Origin: Hermodice carunculata
Lineage: Eukaryota > Annelida > Polychaeta > Eunicida > Amphinomidae
Direction of reading: 5' to 3'
Length of the DNA stretch: 64,000 bases
NCBI GenBank assembly: GCA_964020975.1
Contig: OZ026619.1
Location: 86,740,206-86,804,205, forward strand
Shown: one piece after another, positions 54,492 through 57,328 of the stretch
Numbering within the stretch: the stretch's first letter is position 1
Layout of the letters: every line of letters begins with the position of its first letter
Position numbers and translations under genes: made by a program
The notes under the pieces: model-generated
What the model was told of the DNA's origin: nothing
Seen by the model: only the letters and a program-made list of their open reading frames with translations
Databases searched by the model: none

Positions 54492-54944
54492 AAGCACCAA
54501 AGGAACATTTTTGACCTATCCAATTTATTTTTTTACCACAGAAGTATACTTTTGTATGTTTTTAATGTTACTTTCAACTTCGTATCTTAATATATTGACA
54601 CTATTATACACATACACACACACACAGATATATATACATATGACGAAAACAACAAAAAGGTAAACTAAAGGGTGTTCTTTGTTTGAAGTCCAGTCATGGA
54701 AGACCAGTCATAGACCAGTCATGATTTCAGTCTAACCTACCACTTACATTTCTTTCAATTTCAGAGGCAAATAACGGGAGCTTTTGTGAACAACACATCT
54801 GTTGAAAAATGTCACGGATCTGCGGCTTCCATTCAAACGTTTGGACAGTTAACAGCAAAACTACTGTGTATTCTATGTGAACACAAATCGAGTGATGATC
54901 GATGTGTGAAATTGGATATGGCCAATCAAGAAATGAAACTTTAA
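8434..54944 (+). CDS. SRCR/C-type lectin/LDLa/LRR 7TM receptor, GRL101/RXFP-like, kinase-like tail (whole gene, 21 exons)
   Basis: This is the whole spliced gene; the exons are listed separately. Joined coding length is 5,001 nt including the stop, about 1,666 residues. Order: signal peptide (1-22), four SRCR domains (about 30-505), C-type lectin domain (510-655), seven LDLa modules (670-971), LRR block (974-1190), 7TM (about 1210-1490) and a kinase C-lobe-like tail (1500-1666). Nearly all introns are phase 1, and every donor matches the next acceptor in phase. The LDLa-LRR-7TM part, with the hinge PRPDEFSSCSNLM, is typical of Lymnaea GRL101 and vertebrate RXFP1/2. Those known receptors lack SRCR and lectin modules. 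It should be a plasma-membrane receptor with a very large ectodomain; the ligand is unknown. The exon chain is inferred from splice sites and homology, without transcript evidence. Confidence 0.78.
8498..9067 (+). other. Intron 1, left part
   Basis: Non-coding. It contains two copies of a short block, GCGCCGGGC followed by a T-run, at about 8825 and 8863. I see no exon here. Confidence 0.45.
9068..9625 (+). repeat. Tandem duplication of the intron 1 / exon 2 junction
   Basis: The segment from about 9478 to 9625, including the real 3' splice site and the first bases of exon 2 (cag|CGGCCAATAAAA), is a diverged copy of 9068-9470, which carries a second 3' splice-like site (ccag|TGGCCAACAAAA at 9459). 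The left copy has a MITE inserted at its TTAA; the right copy shows the empty TTAA. Without the MITE the unit is about 175 bp. Using the left acceptor would read into a stop within a few codons. Confidence 0.7.
9138..9368. mobile_element. TTAA-flanked palindromic MITE, copy 2
   Basis: The element is flanked by TTAA at 9134-9137 and 9369-9372. Its ends are CCCTTTCCCCC and GGGGGGAAGAG. It contains a perfect 32-bp palindrome (9277-9308 and 9310-9341 around one T). The paralogous empty site at about 9531-9536 confirms insertion at TTAA. A CCC start and a TTAA target fit a piggyBac-type MITE. Confidence 0.7.
9619..9975 (+). CDS. Exon 2: SRCR domain 1
   Basis: A phase 1-1 exon of 357 nt with acceptor tttttcag|CG and donor AAAA|GTAAGT. 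It encodes a complete SRCR (scavenger receptor cysteine-rich) domain. Landmarks are YQNGTFLAVCNDNFG, the family core VSCRQLGF, NVRCQGHEDKLTSC and a final VVISC. SRCR domains are secreted or surface recognition modules that often bind microbial or modified ligands. A domain held in one phase 1 exon is typical for this family. Confidence 0.85.
9976..11339 (+). other. Intron 2
   Basis: Non-coding. A tetranucleotide tract (ATTT, with ATCT units) spans about 10458-10572 and creates long but meaningless reading frames. A fragment at 11183-11208 (AGCTGTTGACTCAGTCT) matches the end of the TTAA MITEs at 6364 and 9138. Confidence 0.6.
10458..10572. repeat. (ATTT)n/(ATCT)n microsatellite
   Basis: About 115 bp of tetranucleotide repeat lying inside intron 2. 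Confidence 0.9.
11340..11564 (+). CDS. Exon 3: SRCR domain 2, first half
   Basis: The acceptor ctctaag|GT enters in phase 1 and the exon leaves in phase 1 at CACG|GTGTAA. It encodes the N-terminal half of an SRCR domain, including VVCRQLGHDAGL preceded by QIFSEFF and MMYC. The C-terminal half, with the RCQGDE motif, is in exon 4. The weakest point is the GTGTAA donor. Confidence 0.72.
11565..12844 (+). other. Intron 3
   Basis: Non-coding; splits SRCR 2. It holds a GTGT/GTAT tract at about 11652-11768 and otherwise AT-rich sequence with no recognised element. Confidence 0.6.
11652..11768. repeat. (GTAT)n microsatellite
   Basis: About 117 bp, mostly TATG/GTAT units with a short GT start, in intron 3. 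Confidence 0.9.
12845..13054 (+). CDS. Exon 4: SRCR domain 2, second half
   Basis: The acceptor cttttag|CT enters in phase 1; the donor AATT|GTAAGA leaves in phase 1. It encodes YDQVRCQGDERNIGQC and a final VTC, the second half of SRCR 2, with a longer than usual loop before the last cysteine. The Helentron starts only 33 bp after the donor. Confidence 0.75.
13088..14215 (-). mobile_element. Non-autonomous Helentron/Helitron-like element, copy 2
   Basis: On the minus strand it ends with hairpin AGATTTGCT/AGCAAATCT, then TCTTTTCTAG and a host T, as in copy 1. The body contains about seven tandem units of ~144 bp, with marks near 13210, 13350, 13499, 13648, 13787, 13933 and 14076. Stem bases differ from copy 1 in a pair-preserving way. 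No Rep/helicase is present. The right limit is approximate. Confidence 0.7.
14216..14981 (+). other. Intron 4, right part
   Basis: AT-rich non-coding sequence between the Helentron and exon 5; no exon or element recognised. Confidence 0.45.
14982..15088 (+). CDS. Exon 5: SRCR domain 3, first part
   Basis: The acceptor ctttttag|AT enters in phase 1 and the donor AAATG|GTATGT leaves in phase 0. It encodes GSIRLRPFGG and VELFHEGLWGQLIVNEM, the start of an SRCR domain. The cysteine normally found in the WGTVCDD segment is absent (LIVNEM instead), so one disulfide is probably missing. Confidence 0.78.
15089..15712 (+). other. Intron 5
   Basis: The only phase 0 intron inside the ectodomain. It contains a (CATA)n tract at about 15478-15628. 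Confidence 0.6.
15478..15628. repeat. (CATA)n microsatellite
   Basis: About 150 bp of CATA repeat, with a few interruptions, in intron 5. It creates long spurious frames on both strands. Confidence 0.9.
15713..15920 (+). CDS. Exon 6: SRCR domain 3, second part
   Basis: The phase 0 acceptor atccag|CTC follows exon 5 in frame; the donor CACG|GTTTGA leaves in phase 1. It encodes WNDMDAAVACRQLGYQNG, then VKIKCKGHETRLADC and the final SVKC, completing SRCR 3. Confidence 0.82.
16892..16970. repeat. (TA)n-(GA)n compound microsatellite
   Basis: (TA)n runs to about 16926, then (GA)n to 16970, directly left of the MITE. Confidence 0.9.
16977..17154 (+). mobile_element. Pogo/Tc1-mariner-like MITE, copy 1
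   Basis: A palindromic element of about 178 bp flanked by TA on both sides, with ends GTGAAACCTGTC and GACAGGTTTCAC. A second copy lies in opposite orientation at 52887-53065. CAGT-type ends with a TA target duplication are typical of pogo-like Tc1/mariner MITEs. Non-coding. Confidence 0.7.
17157..17241. repeat. (TA)n and (TG)n microsatellites
   Basis: (TA)n at about 17157-17191 followed by (TG)n to 17241, directly right of the MITE. Confidence 0.9.
17353..17415 (+). CDS. Exon 7: start of SRCR domain 4
   Basis: A 63-nt phase 1-1 exon with acceptor ttttatag|AG and donor CTCAG|GTAAAT. It encodes PPPVDGDIRLVGLNRTDNSS; the DIRLVG part matches the first strand of SRCR domains. It is short, but both splice sites and the phase fit. 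Confidence 0.75.
17803..18090 (+). CDS. Exon 8: rest of SRCR domain 4
   Basis: The acceptor atatacag|GA enters in phase 1 and the strong donor CCGG|GTAAGT leaves in phase 1. It encodes GSWSSICDDLWDDYDARVVC followed by KTLGF, WVNCRGDEQDFAKC and a final VIC. This is the most canonical SRCR of the four, with the usual ICDD-W-DARVVC core. Confidence 0.87.
18460..18699 (+). CDS. Exon 9: C-type lectin domain, first half
   Basis: The acceptor cattttag|TG enters in phase 1; the donor TATTG|GTAAGT leaves in phase 1. It encodes CGPQWLAYNNSCYFLG, then ITWTDAEMQC and GGHLASINDAKE: the opening WxxxxxSCY, the W-A-xxC helix and the GGxLASI motif of long-form CTLDs. It ends within YIYIG, the WIGL position. 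Confidence 0.87.
19311..20497. mobile_element. TTAA-flanked non-autonomous DNA transposon, 1.19 kb
   Basis: The ends GGTGGAAGCTCTGAAGC and GCTTCACAGCTTCCACC are near-perfect inverted repeats. TTAA lies on both sides (19307-19310 and 20498-20501). TTAA duplications occur in Kolobok and piggyBac transposons; a GG start fits Kolobok (RR ends) better. I find no transposase domain in the interior. Confidence 0.65.
21181..21226. repeat. (TTTG)n tract at the exon 10 acceptor
   Basis: T-rich TTTG repeats form the polypyrimidine-like stretch just before tatgtag|GT. Length variation here could affect splicing. Confidence 0.85.
21232..21435 (+). CDS. Exon 10: C-type lectin domain, second half
   Basis: The acceptor tatgtag|GT enters in phase 1; the donor TTTAG|GTACGT leaves in phase 1. 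It encodes GLNDIDEEGKFRWSDGQPVA, then FANW, DCGVLGRNGWSTVLC and FSYICE, the C-terminal CTLD core with its four cysteine positions. The sugar-selecting EPN/QPD tripeptide is QPV and the WND motif is degenerate, so calcium-dependent sugar binding is doubtful. It ends in phase 1 with a strong donor, so the gene continues beyond the lectin domain. Confidence 0.87.
21436..21859 (+). other. Intron 10, left part up to the Gypsy element
   Basis: About 420 bp of non-coding DNA ending in CTAG, the target duplication of the LTR element. Confidence 0.5.
21860..23501 (-). repeat. Gypsy element LTR (3' LTR of the element)
   Basis: Left copy of the LTR, nearly identical to 31179-32819. Directly inside it on the minus strand is a G-rich purine stretch (about 23502-23514) that fits a polypurine tract. 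Confidence 0.93.
22355..22800. repeat. Tandem ~60-bp repeats inside the LTR
   Basis: About seven to eight units with the shared words TGCCACCCTTTCC, GTGGCTG and GGACAGACCTCCACTG. Unit starts are near 22355, 22412, 22471, 22532, 22591, 22651, 22711 and 22771. The same array is in the other LTR. Confidence 0.88.
23801..27911 (-). CDS. Gypsy element pol region (fossil)
   Basis: Minus-strand coding region with, in order, an aspartic protease (IDTGATLTIMSTK), Gypsy-type reverse transcriptase (VDYRKVNEVTVKDAFPLPNT, TMPFGLCNSPATFQRL, VEFLGHVISEEG), RNase H (LDTDASEFSIGAVLSQ, TDHQALRWL), integrase zinc finger and DDE core (GHLGKKKTREKL, STDIMGPLPES, GLTERFNR) and a C-terminal integrase tail with PYLIVKILNDLDYIV. 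The RT-RNase H-IN order is that of Metaviridae. It is interrupted by a small number of breaks and is treated as a fossil. Confidence 0.9.
27995..30103 (-). CDS. Gypsy element gag region (fossil)
   Basis: A long minus-strand frame of about 700 residues. It has a retrotransposon gag (capsid-like) segment around WEVWFNRFTDVTDRHGW and a CCHC zinc knuckle (CYRCGLTDHFVRDC) near its C-terminus, followed by the pol region. The N-terminal third is low-complexity and repeat-rich. Confidence 0.88.
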   Translation of the reverse strand: MPSGSVPVQSGVSKNGDKGMIVQPLSPQSPGEFTTLTYPPGVSRFNVNSHVRYRMEESGNDLVLKRTGSVRNDIVPQRIGSGYNLVPQRPVGAGNDSVPQRNGGMLNELPSSRIAKSVTVNQDAGILSTQTSLLRTINPPIPSGPPPEATSVSGIGVPRMDNPAYPCNRQRNAMCGFTVGGNSQETAESSQNRNIGAGSQNAPPVPLLHLPIGLQNEISNSGASDGRIIRAMDPMMFASVQQAVEKALEVFNISTSNVDHNAKSPNQQVNNVKTSAATVVRGKGTDKRGSSKKRRDHLEKVKCYEKDSSTSQDSEESSEGSSSEGASSSHNIRSPATRNSVSSEEYTRPVRRQRKVAKTAKLPAFLGKEPWEVWFNRFTDVTDRHGWDDSEKLDELLPRLQGQAGEFVYGQLSRKMRKDYKTLVKEHKNRFRKVETTKTYQGRFSNRDQKSTETVEEYAADLKKLYDKAYKHRHGQTRKEDLLRQFLKGLYNEKARFHVEYVKEPQDIDEAVYEVVHFIETSGSSMTEGNEKKHKKAIRMIAEYSSDSETDYCVRAGRPKGSKAEKNKKTSYNGVVPSNEVTNEQATKDAVEVTKNSPDTKIEKLLEQIESRLSKLENAGKRRNQNQTGPRRNDAQGGGTPRPRNRTQGCYRCGLTDHFVRDCPYPILMGQLQVSTHPMQTIPPQGQANNVELGNTPRESLN
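30110..30892 (-). other. Repetitive open segment upstream of gag in the Gypsy element
   Basis: A minus-strand open segment of about 260 residues between the primer site and gag. It has imperfect ~30-residue repeats marked by the words HVPSTWGQ, HVSPMWSQ and HVPLTWNQ. I recognise no family; it may be an extended gag leader. Part of the fossil element. Confidence 0.55.
31157..31174 (-). promoter_or_regulatory. Gypsy primer-binding site, tRNA-Leu
   Basis: The plus strand reads ATCCCACCGCTGCCACCA, identical to the 3' end of a typical animal tRNA-Leu with its CCA tail, four bases inside the LTR. On the element's own strand this is an 18-nt primer-binding site. Confidence 0.88.
31179..32819 (-). 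repeat. Gypsy element LTR (5' LTR of the element)
   Basis: Right copy of the 1.64-kb LTR, with the same ~60-bp tandem array (about 31674-32119). It is followed by the CTAG target duplication at 32820-32823. Confidence 0.93.
33098..33271 (+). CDS. Exon 11: LDLa module 1
   Basis: The acceptor aaacacag|GC enters in phase 1. After a linker it encodes a full LDLa module: CSREFMFTC, GECVWDTHLC and DCEDGSDELNC, with six cysteines and the acidic calcium-binding end. The exon end is uncertain. A GC donor after ACAG (33271) keeps the sixth cysteine; a GT donor after AATT (33259) would remove it. Both leave phase 1. The first is preferred because it preserves the fold. Confidence 0.75.
33782..33883 (+). 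CDS. Exon 12: degenerate LDLa module 2
   Basis: The acceptor ctttcag|AC and the donor TGTT|GTAAGT are both good, phase 1-1. It encodes TTFMCKEEEYVPWAKFC and DGRLDCSNSLDESDC: cysteines 2, 4, 5 and 6 are present, while 1 and 3 are missing. In LDLa modules cysteines 1 and 3 bond to each other, so one whole disulfide is lost and the other two remain possible. Confidence 0.8.
34455..34612 (+). pseudogene. Possible relic of a thrombospondin type 1 exon
   Basis: One frame reads KCEWTCGGGFEQRSRHN, which fits the TSP1 core C-x-x-TCGGG-x-x-x-R-x-R. A neighbouring frame just upstream reads HSWSSWMD, like the WSxW motif. The two motifs are in different frames and the expected later cysteines are missing. 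It may be a decayed exon of the receptor or a chance match. No confident splice sites. Confidence 0.35.
35908..36050 (-). repeat. Dispersed repeat, copy 2 (inverted partner at 4799)
   Basis: Reverse complement of 4799-4945, diverged by perhaps 10-20 percent. Family unknown. Confidence 0.6.
36176..36240. repeat. (GA)n microsatellite
   Basis: About 32 GA units in intron 12. Confidence 0.92.
36889..37008 (+). CDS. Exon 13: LDLa module 3
   Basis: The acceptor aatttcag|AT and the donor TGTG|GTAAAA are phase 1-1. It encodes CTQLGQFSCGMGICINNEET followed by CNHIKDCPDGKDENSC, a complete six-cysteine LDLa with the calcium-binding D-x-x-x-D-E end. Confidence 0.87.
37009..38550 (+). other. Intron 13, left part
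   Basis: Non-coding, AT-rich; no exon or recognised repeat before the old Gypsy remains. Confidence 0.45.
38551..42360 (-). mobile_element. Old, heavily broken Ty3/Gypsy remains
   Basis: Minus-strand fragments in Gypsy order, read from right to left: a gag-like piece near 42055-42297, reverse transcriptase near 41352-41657, an integrase zinc-finger piece near 40212-40409, integrase core near 38942-39516 and a pol tail near 38559-38807. The type resembles the K02A2.6/Mag-like group (KPYLLTVDYYSNLFEVD). It carries many breaks (well over ten), no LTRs are recognised, and it may contain later insertions. It is much older than the element at 21860. Confidence 0.8.
42697..42882 (+). CDS. Exon 14: LDLa module 4 with a cysteine-rich lead
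   Basis: The acceptor cattttag|AC enters in phase 1; the donor GACT|GTGAGT leaves in phase 1. It encodes a short lead CGCAGVDRMC, then the LDLa CSPRWSFSCYDQTCLPKKRR followed by CDGMVDC and SDEND. The sixth cysteine codon is split: T here and GT at the start of exon 15. That ties the two exons together. Confidence 0.83.
43434..43565 (+). CDS. Exon 15: divergent LDLa-like module 5
   Basis: The acceptor acgctag|GT completes the last cysteine of module 4; the donor TGTG|GTAGGT leaves in phase 1. It encodes ELACSTLKSKLDSQQLCLYN, then GYPKGC and HLQHC. Cysteine spacing resembles an LDLa that has lost its acidic calcium site and at least one cysteine. It could be another small cysteine-rich fold. 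Confidence 0.7.
43566..44345 (+). other. Intron 15
   Basis: Non-coding, with a (TA)n tract at about 44129-44192. A short splice-bounded segment at 43953-43995 (phase 1 acceptor ttttcag|AC, encoding HREYKFTW) resembles the start of an LDLa but stops early. Confidence 0.5.
44129..44192. repeat. (TA)n microsatellite
   Basis: About 64 bp of TA repeat in intron 15. Confidence 0.9.
44346..44462 (+). CDS. Exon 16: LDLa module 6
   Basis: The acceptor attgtag|GT and the donor TGTG|GTACGT are phase 1-1. It encodes FSCPEDYVKCLHGYCIPIWK, then VCDGTWDCPGREDENTC, a full LDLa module with six cysteines and an acidic end. Confidence 0.87.
44951..46513 (+). CDS. Exon 17: LDLa 7, leucine-rich repeats and TM1-TM6
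   Basis: A large 1,563-nt exon; the acceptor gttgcag|AT and the donor CTAA|GTAAGT are phase 1-1. It encodes LDLa 7 (CHGMYSCYDSRVCLPLAYVC), an LRR N-cap (CPRECTC), about seven leucine-rich repeats (for example LGYLDLSENYIQELVPEGF), the hinge CLPRPDEFSSCSNLM and six membrane helices. Receptor marks are GN in TM1, NLSIADFLMG in TM2, the ECL1 cysteine, LDRL (in place of DRY) after TM3, YGRSSVCLALH in ECL2 and CCWMP in TM6. These are hallmarks of GRL101/RXFP receptors, as is one exon holding the LRR and most of the 7TM. Confidence 0.95.
46514..46925 (+). other. Intron 17
   Basis: A 412-bp intron between TM6 and TM7; nothing else recognised. Confidence 0.7.
46926..47058 (+). CDS. Exon 18: TM7 with the NPxxY motif
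   Basis: The acceptor gatttcag|GC enters in phase 1 and follows TM6 in frame. It encodes VYAWIVVFVLPVNAAVNPFV and YTLSTFELGQ, with NPFVY as the TM7 motif. The donor AAAA|GTCAGA leaves in phase 2, which matches exon 19 (AA|G, Lys). If the donor is not used, the frame reads on for ten codons to a stop at 47090-47092, giving a short-tail receptor. Confidence 0.88.
47059..50156 (+). other. Intron 18 with repeats and a possible alternative last exon
   Basis: A 3.1-kb intron. From 47.7 to 48.9 kb it holds three copies of a repeat, the last inverted. At 49053, acceptor ccccccag|G in phase 2 opens a short frame (YELSSTTGPRSQEHH) to a stop at 49110-49112, a possible alternative C-terminus. Nearby, 49124-49190 reads MELSTEGSPDSGYRTESTGG before GTAAGT, but its phase does not fit exon 18. 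Confidence 0.45.
47880..48865. repeat. Three-copy dispersed repeat with an inverted arm
   Basis: Two direct copies (about 47880-48010 and 48465-48620) share AAGTCATGTTTTAAAAGTA and the following block. A third copy (about 48705-48865) is the reverse complement, so the last two could form an imperfect hairpin. Family unknown; non-coding. Confidence 0.65.
50157..50251 (+). CDS. Exon 19: juxtamembrane tail
   Basis: The acceptor attttgcag|G enters in phase 2 and the donor AATG|GTAAGT leaves in phase 1, so it is the only unit here that joins exon 18 to exon 20. It encodes IMLKVVLATDKILGLSKSYR and ADDEKQISN, consistent with helix 8 and a basic-acidic cytoplasmic linker after TM7. Confidence 0.72.
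52377..52439. repeat. Imperfect inverted repeat
   Basis: The arms GCCTCATTCCTGGCGC and GCGCCCAGGAATGAGGC pair with one extra base, around a ~30-bp loop. The flank TGCTGACTC resembles the flank of the TTAA MITE hairpins, but no TTAA borders are seen. Confidence 0.55.
52887..53065 (-). mobile_element. Pogo/Tc1-mariner-like MITE, copy 2
   Basis: Reverse-orientation copy of 16977-17154, with ends CAGTAAAACCTGTC and GACAGGTTTCACTG, flanked by TA on both sides (52885-52886 and 53066-53067). Confidence 0.75.
53326..53373. repeat. (CT)n microsatellite
   Basis: About 48 bp, in intron 19 of the receptor; a short TTG run precedes it at 53281-53297. Confidence 0.9.
54078..54310 (+). CDS. Exon 20: kinase C-lobe-like tail, part 1
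   Basis: The acceptor gattccag|CT enters in phase 1; the donor AACAT|GTAAGT leaves in phase 0. It encodes RTITLEQYLLEKKLSQPAHL, then LALLSAVATALDELEQ, KIWPSVEISHTMIKLD and KH. This follows the order of a protein-kinase hinge/helix D, helix E and catalytic-loop region, where HRDxxxxN would be expected; those residues are absent, so any such domain would be inactive. The kinase reading is by eye only. Confidence 0.72.
54449..54492. repeat. (AAC)n microsatellite
   Basis: About 44 bp of AAC repeat in intron 20, between the two tail exons. Confidence 0.9.
54765..54944 (+). CDS. Exon 21: kinase C-lobe-like tail, part 2, and stop
   Basis: The acceptor caatttcag|AGG is phase 0 and follows exon 20. 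It encodes RQITGAFVNNTSVEKCHGSA, then SIQTFGQLTAKLLCILCE and ends ...NQEMKL, stop TAA at 54942-54944. SIQTFGQLTAKLL resembles the kinase helix F pattern (DxxSFGxLLxELL) with the anchoring Asp missing. DFG and APE motifs are not present. AATAAA follows 243 bp downstream. Confidence 0.72.
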   Translation, partial: RQITGAFVNNTSVEKCHGSAASIQTFGQLTAKLLCILCEHKSSDDRCVKLDMANQEMKL

Positions 54945-55186
54945 AATGCTAAATTGCGATGGTTAAAAGCTGACAACAGTTTCTGTGAAGATGAGTTGAT
55001 TCTAGGAACATAATTATGTGATTATTGTAACATTACAGGATTTGAAAAGTAACTTTGATGCATCATGTTACAAAAATATATGAAACTAATGTTACCAACT
55101 TACAGGTATTTCGATAGGTTCAGCGACCAGATGTTCTTCCTAGCTTAACTTGCAAGTAGTTCCCAAGTTTTACTGTTAATTAATTT

Positions 55187-55192
55187 AATAAA
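55187..55192 (+). terminator. Polyadenylation signal of the receptor gene
   Basis: AATAAA, 243 bp after the stop codon, is the first canonical signal downstream. It would give a 3' UTR of about 260 nt. Confidence 0.6.
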
Positions 55193-55209
55193 ATTCTTGG
55201 TCAGACATT

Positions 55210-55938
55210 CTGTAAAAATGAAACGTCGCTAATTGACAGTTAATGGTCGGAATGAAGAGATGACAGTGTTTGTATAAAGACACCTAGCTCACAATGCGCG
55301 CCGTACAATACGTATATAACGTCAATACAAATTAACTGTCTCGAAACATGATTGTTATCAATTAGAAACAATTTTTCACGAGTTCCGGTTTTTTTTTTCT
55401 GCGGGAGGTTTCAGGTGATAAGAACAGCTTTCAGTCACTGAAGGCACGAGGTACCAAGATGTCGAAACAACACAGAAAAGAATATTTCCTGAAATGGCAC
55501 AAATGTTTTATTGATTTCTTCTTTCACCCCCCCCCCAAAAAAAGAAAAGAAAAAAAGAGGAAAGAAAGAAAGAAAGGCAGGAAGGAAGGAAGGAAGGAAG
55601 GAAAGAAGAAAGAAAAGAAAATACGCTTCACTAAACACAGTAAGATTAGCATACAAGTAATACATCATAGTTCCAATTATAAATAAGAAGTATTACGATA
55701 TGTTTAGAAGCTTAGTGTTGTAACATTAAACTCTTGTAAGTATTGCGCCATGGTCAAAATTGTATGGTCTGTTTTAATTTTTCGAGTACTTATCTGACGT
55801 ATTTTTTTAGTGTTCATGGTTTGATATGCGTTATGATACTGTAGGTATAAATGCCTATGCTTGCAATGTAAGTTTGATGAAACATGCAAGATCTTATGTG
55901 CCTGTGATGAAGAAGACGGTTGGACAGTCAGATAGACT

Positions 55939-55976
<38 letters not shown>

Positions 55977-56024
55977 TAGACAGATAGATAGATAGATAAT
56001 TAGATAGAGAGACATATAGACAGG

Positions 56025-56118
<94 letters not shown>

Positions 56119-56340
56119 AAGATAGATACATTTTAATTTCTCTAATAAATATGTCAATAGCTTACGGTATCGTGTGTGTTTCTTAGATTTAAATATTACC
56201 AACTTATTAATAAGTATATCCATAGTTTAAGTTAAGTGGCCAGGTGTTCTTCTTGGCTTGAAACTGTTGAACGTACTCTCCATGTTTAATAAATAAGTAT
56301 TTAGTAGGTTCAGTTTTCAGTTGTCTTCTTGGATCTGCAG
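55210..56340. other. Intergenic, simple repeats
   Basis: No exon supported. It contains a purine-rich AAGG tract (about 55528-55620) and a long GACA/GATA tract. Confidence 0.55.
55931..56118. repeat. (GACA)n/(GATA)n microsatellite
   Basis: About 190 bp of mixed GACA and GATA units; frames through it are spurious. Confidence 0.92.
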
Positions 56341-56341
56341 T

Positions 56342-56580
56342 CAATCAATTTTTACCATTGCATCACAAAAAAAACTCCCAAAAACGCGCCCAAATCGCTA
56401 AAATAATCGGATGTCGAATGTCGTATGCTTCATCGTTTCTTTTTAAATGTGTCGGTGGTGTTAGAATACTCTCTTATTGGAATTTGTTGATGATACCTGT
56501 ATGGATATCTTGCCCTCGACCAACAAGTTCCTTGGCAGAGTTGTTGACTAGGTCTCATTCTAACCAGGCAAATGGTATAT
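56342..56580. mobile_element. Probable decayed copy of the TTAA palindromic MITE
   Basis: It shares with the 9138 copy a block AATGTCGTATGCTTCATCGTTT (one or two changes over 22 bases) and, further right, GAGTTGTTGACTAGGTCTC. The hairpin is decayed and the borders are unclear. Confidence 0.4.
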
Positions 56581-56629
56581 TGAAAACAATAATGTGCTAA
56601 TAAAAATGGGTAGCCAATAGAGTCCATTT

Positions 56630-57100
56630 AGTTTGTTTGCTTCTTTTTGTGCTTTCTCTATTTCGTTCGACACCACATGCTTCCTAGCTGATGCACCATC
56701 TACTAGAGATCTATCTCAGGAATTGAAATATTTTGCATCGTGCTCAGGTCTGAAATGTAACTTCGACAAAACTGTCACAGCACTAATTGGAGGAGAAAAG
56801 TACTCTCCTGACTGGGGCCTGTTTGTTAGATGGTGTACTGGGGGATTCTTTATATTGGGTATTACTTTTAATGAGAATTAACTTCTTATGAGCCCTTTGC
56901 ACTTTAATCCCAAGGTACAATCATTCGAGGACATTCTAAAAGTGTGAACAGTCAGGACGTTTTCCTGATTGGGAAAATATAGTTTTAAAAGTTTAACTGT
57001 GTCAAAATTATTATATAGTATTTCTTCCGCCCATATTGATGAATGCTGCTTACCTGTCATATATACATTGTTTTGTCCTGGATTAAGAACTGTGACACAA
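56630..57100 (+). mobile_element. Non-LTR retrotransposon (LINE) reverse transcriptase fragment
   Basis: A plus-strand frame at 56633-56881 reads FDTTCFLADAPSTRDLSQEL, then SGLKCNFDKT and FFILGITFN: the C-terminal part of a LINE reverse transcriptase, L1/Tx1-like by the GLKCN-DKT signature. A following segment reads KSLTVSKLLYSIS in another frame. It is 5'-truncated and carries at least one stop and frameshifts. Confidence 0.7.
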
Positions 57101-57266
57101 CAGACGCTGGCAGTGTATTCCTGTGAAAGGGGCCATATAAGCTGTGAGCCAATTTTCTGCCTGCACAGCTGGTCTGTAGTGAGGTTACAAATCAGCAAGT
57201 TCAACGAACCGCCCCCCCCCCCAAAGTTGTTCTTTCAGTGTGTAAGGCACATTCATCCCTTAACTG

Positions 57267-57328
57267 AATGGGTCTTGTAGATGGCTTGTCATCCCAATGG
57301 GGATAACAAGCCATCTATTAGACCCATT
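57267..57328. repeat. 29-bp inverted repeat (hairpin)
   Basis: The arms 57267-57295 and 57300-57328 pair with three mismatches around the loop aatg. The core TAGATGGCTTGT / ACAAGCCATCTA is near-perfect. No flanking duplication recognised. Confidence 0.75.

Noticed and set aside
56633-56881. 82-codon frame as a host gene
   Set aside because: Matches a LINE reverse transcriptase segment and is truncated.
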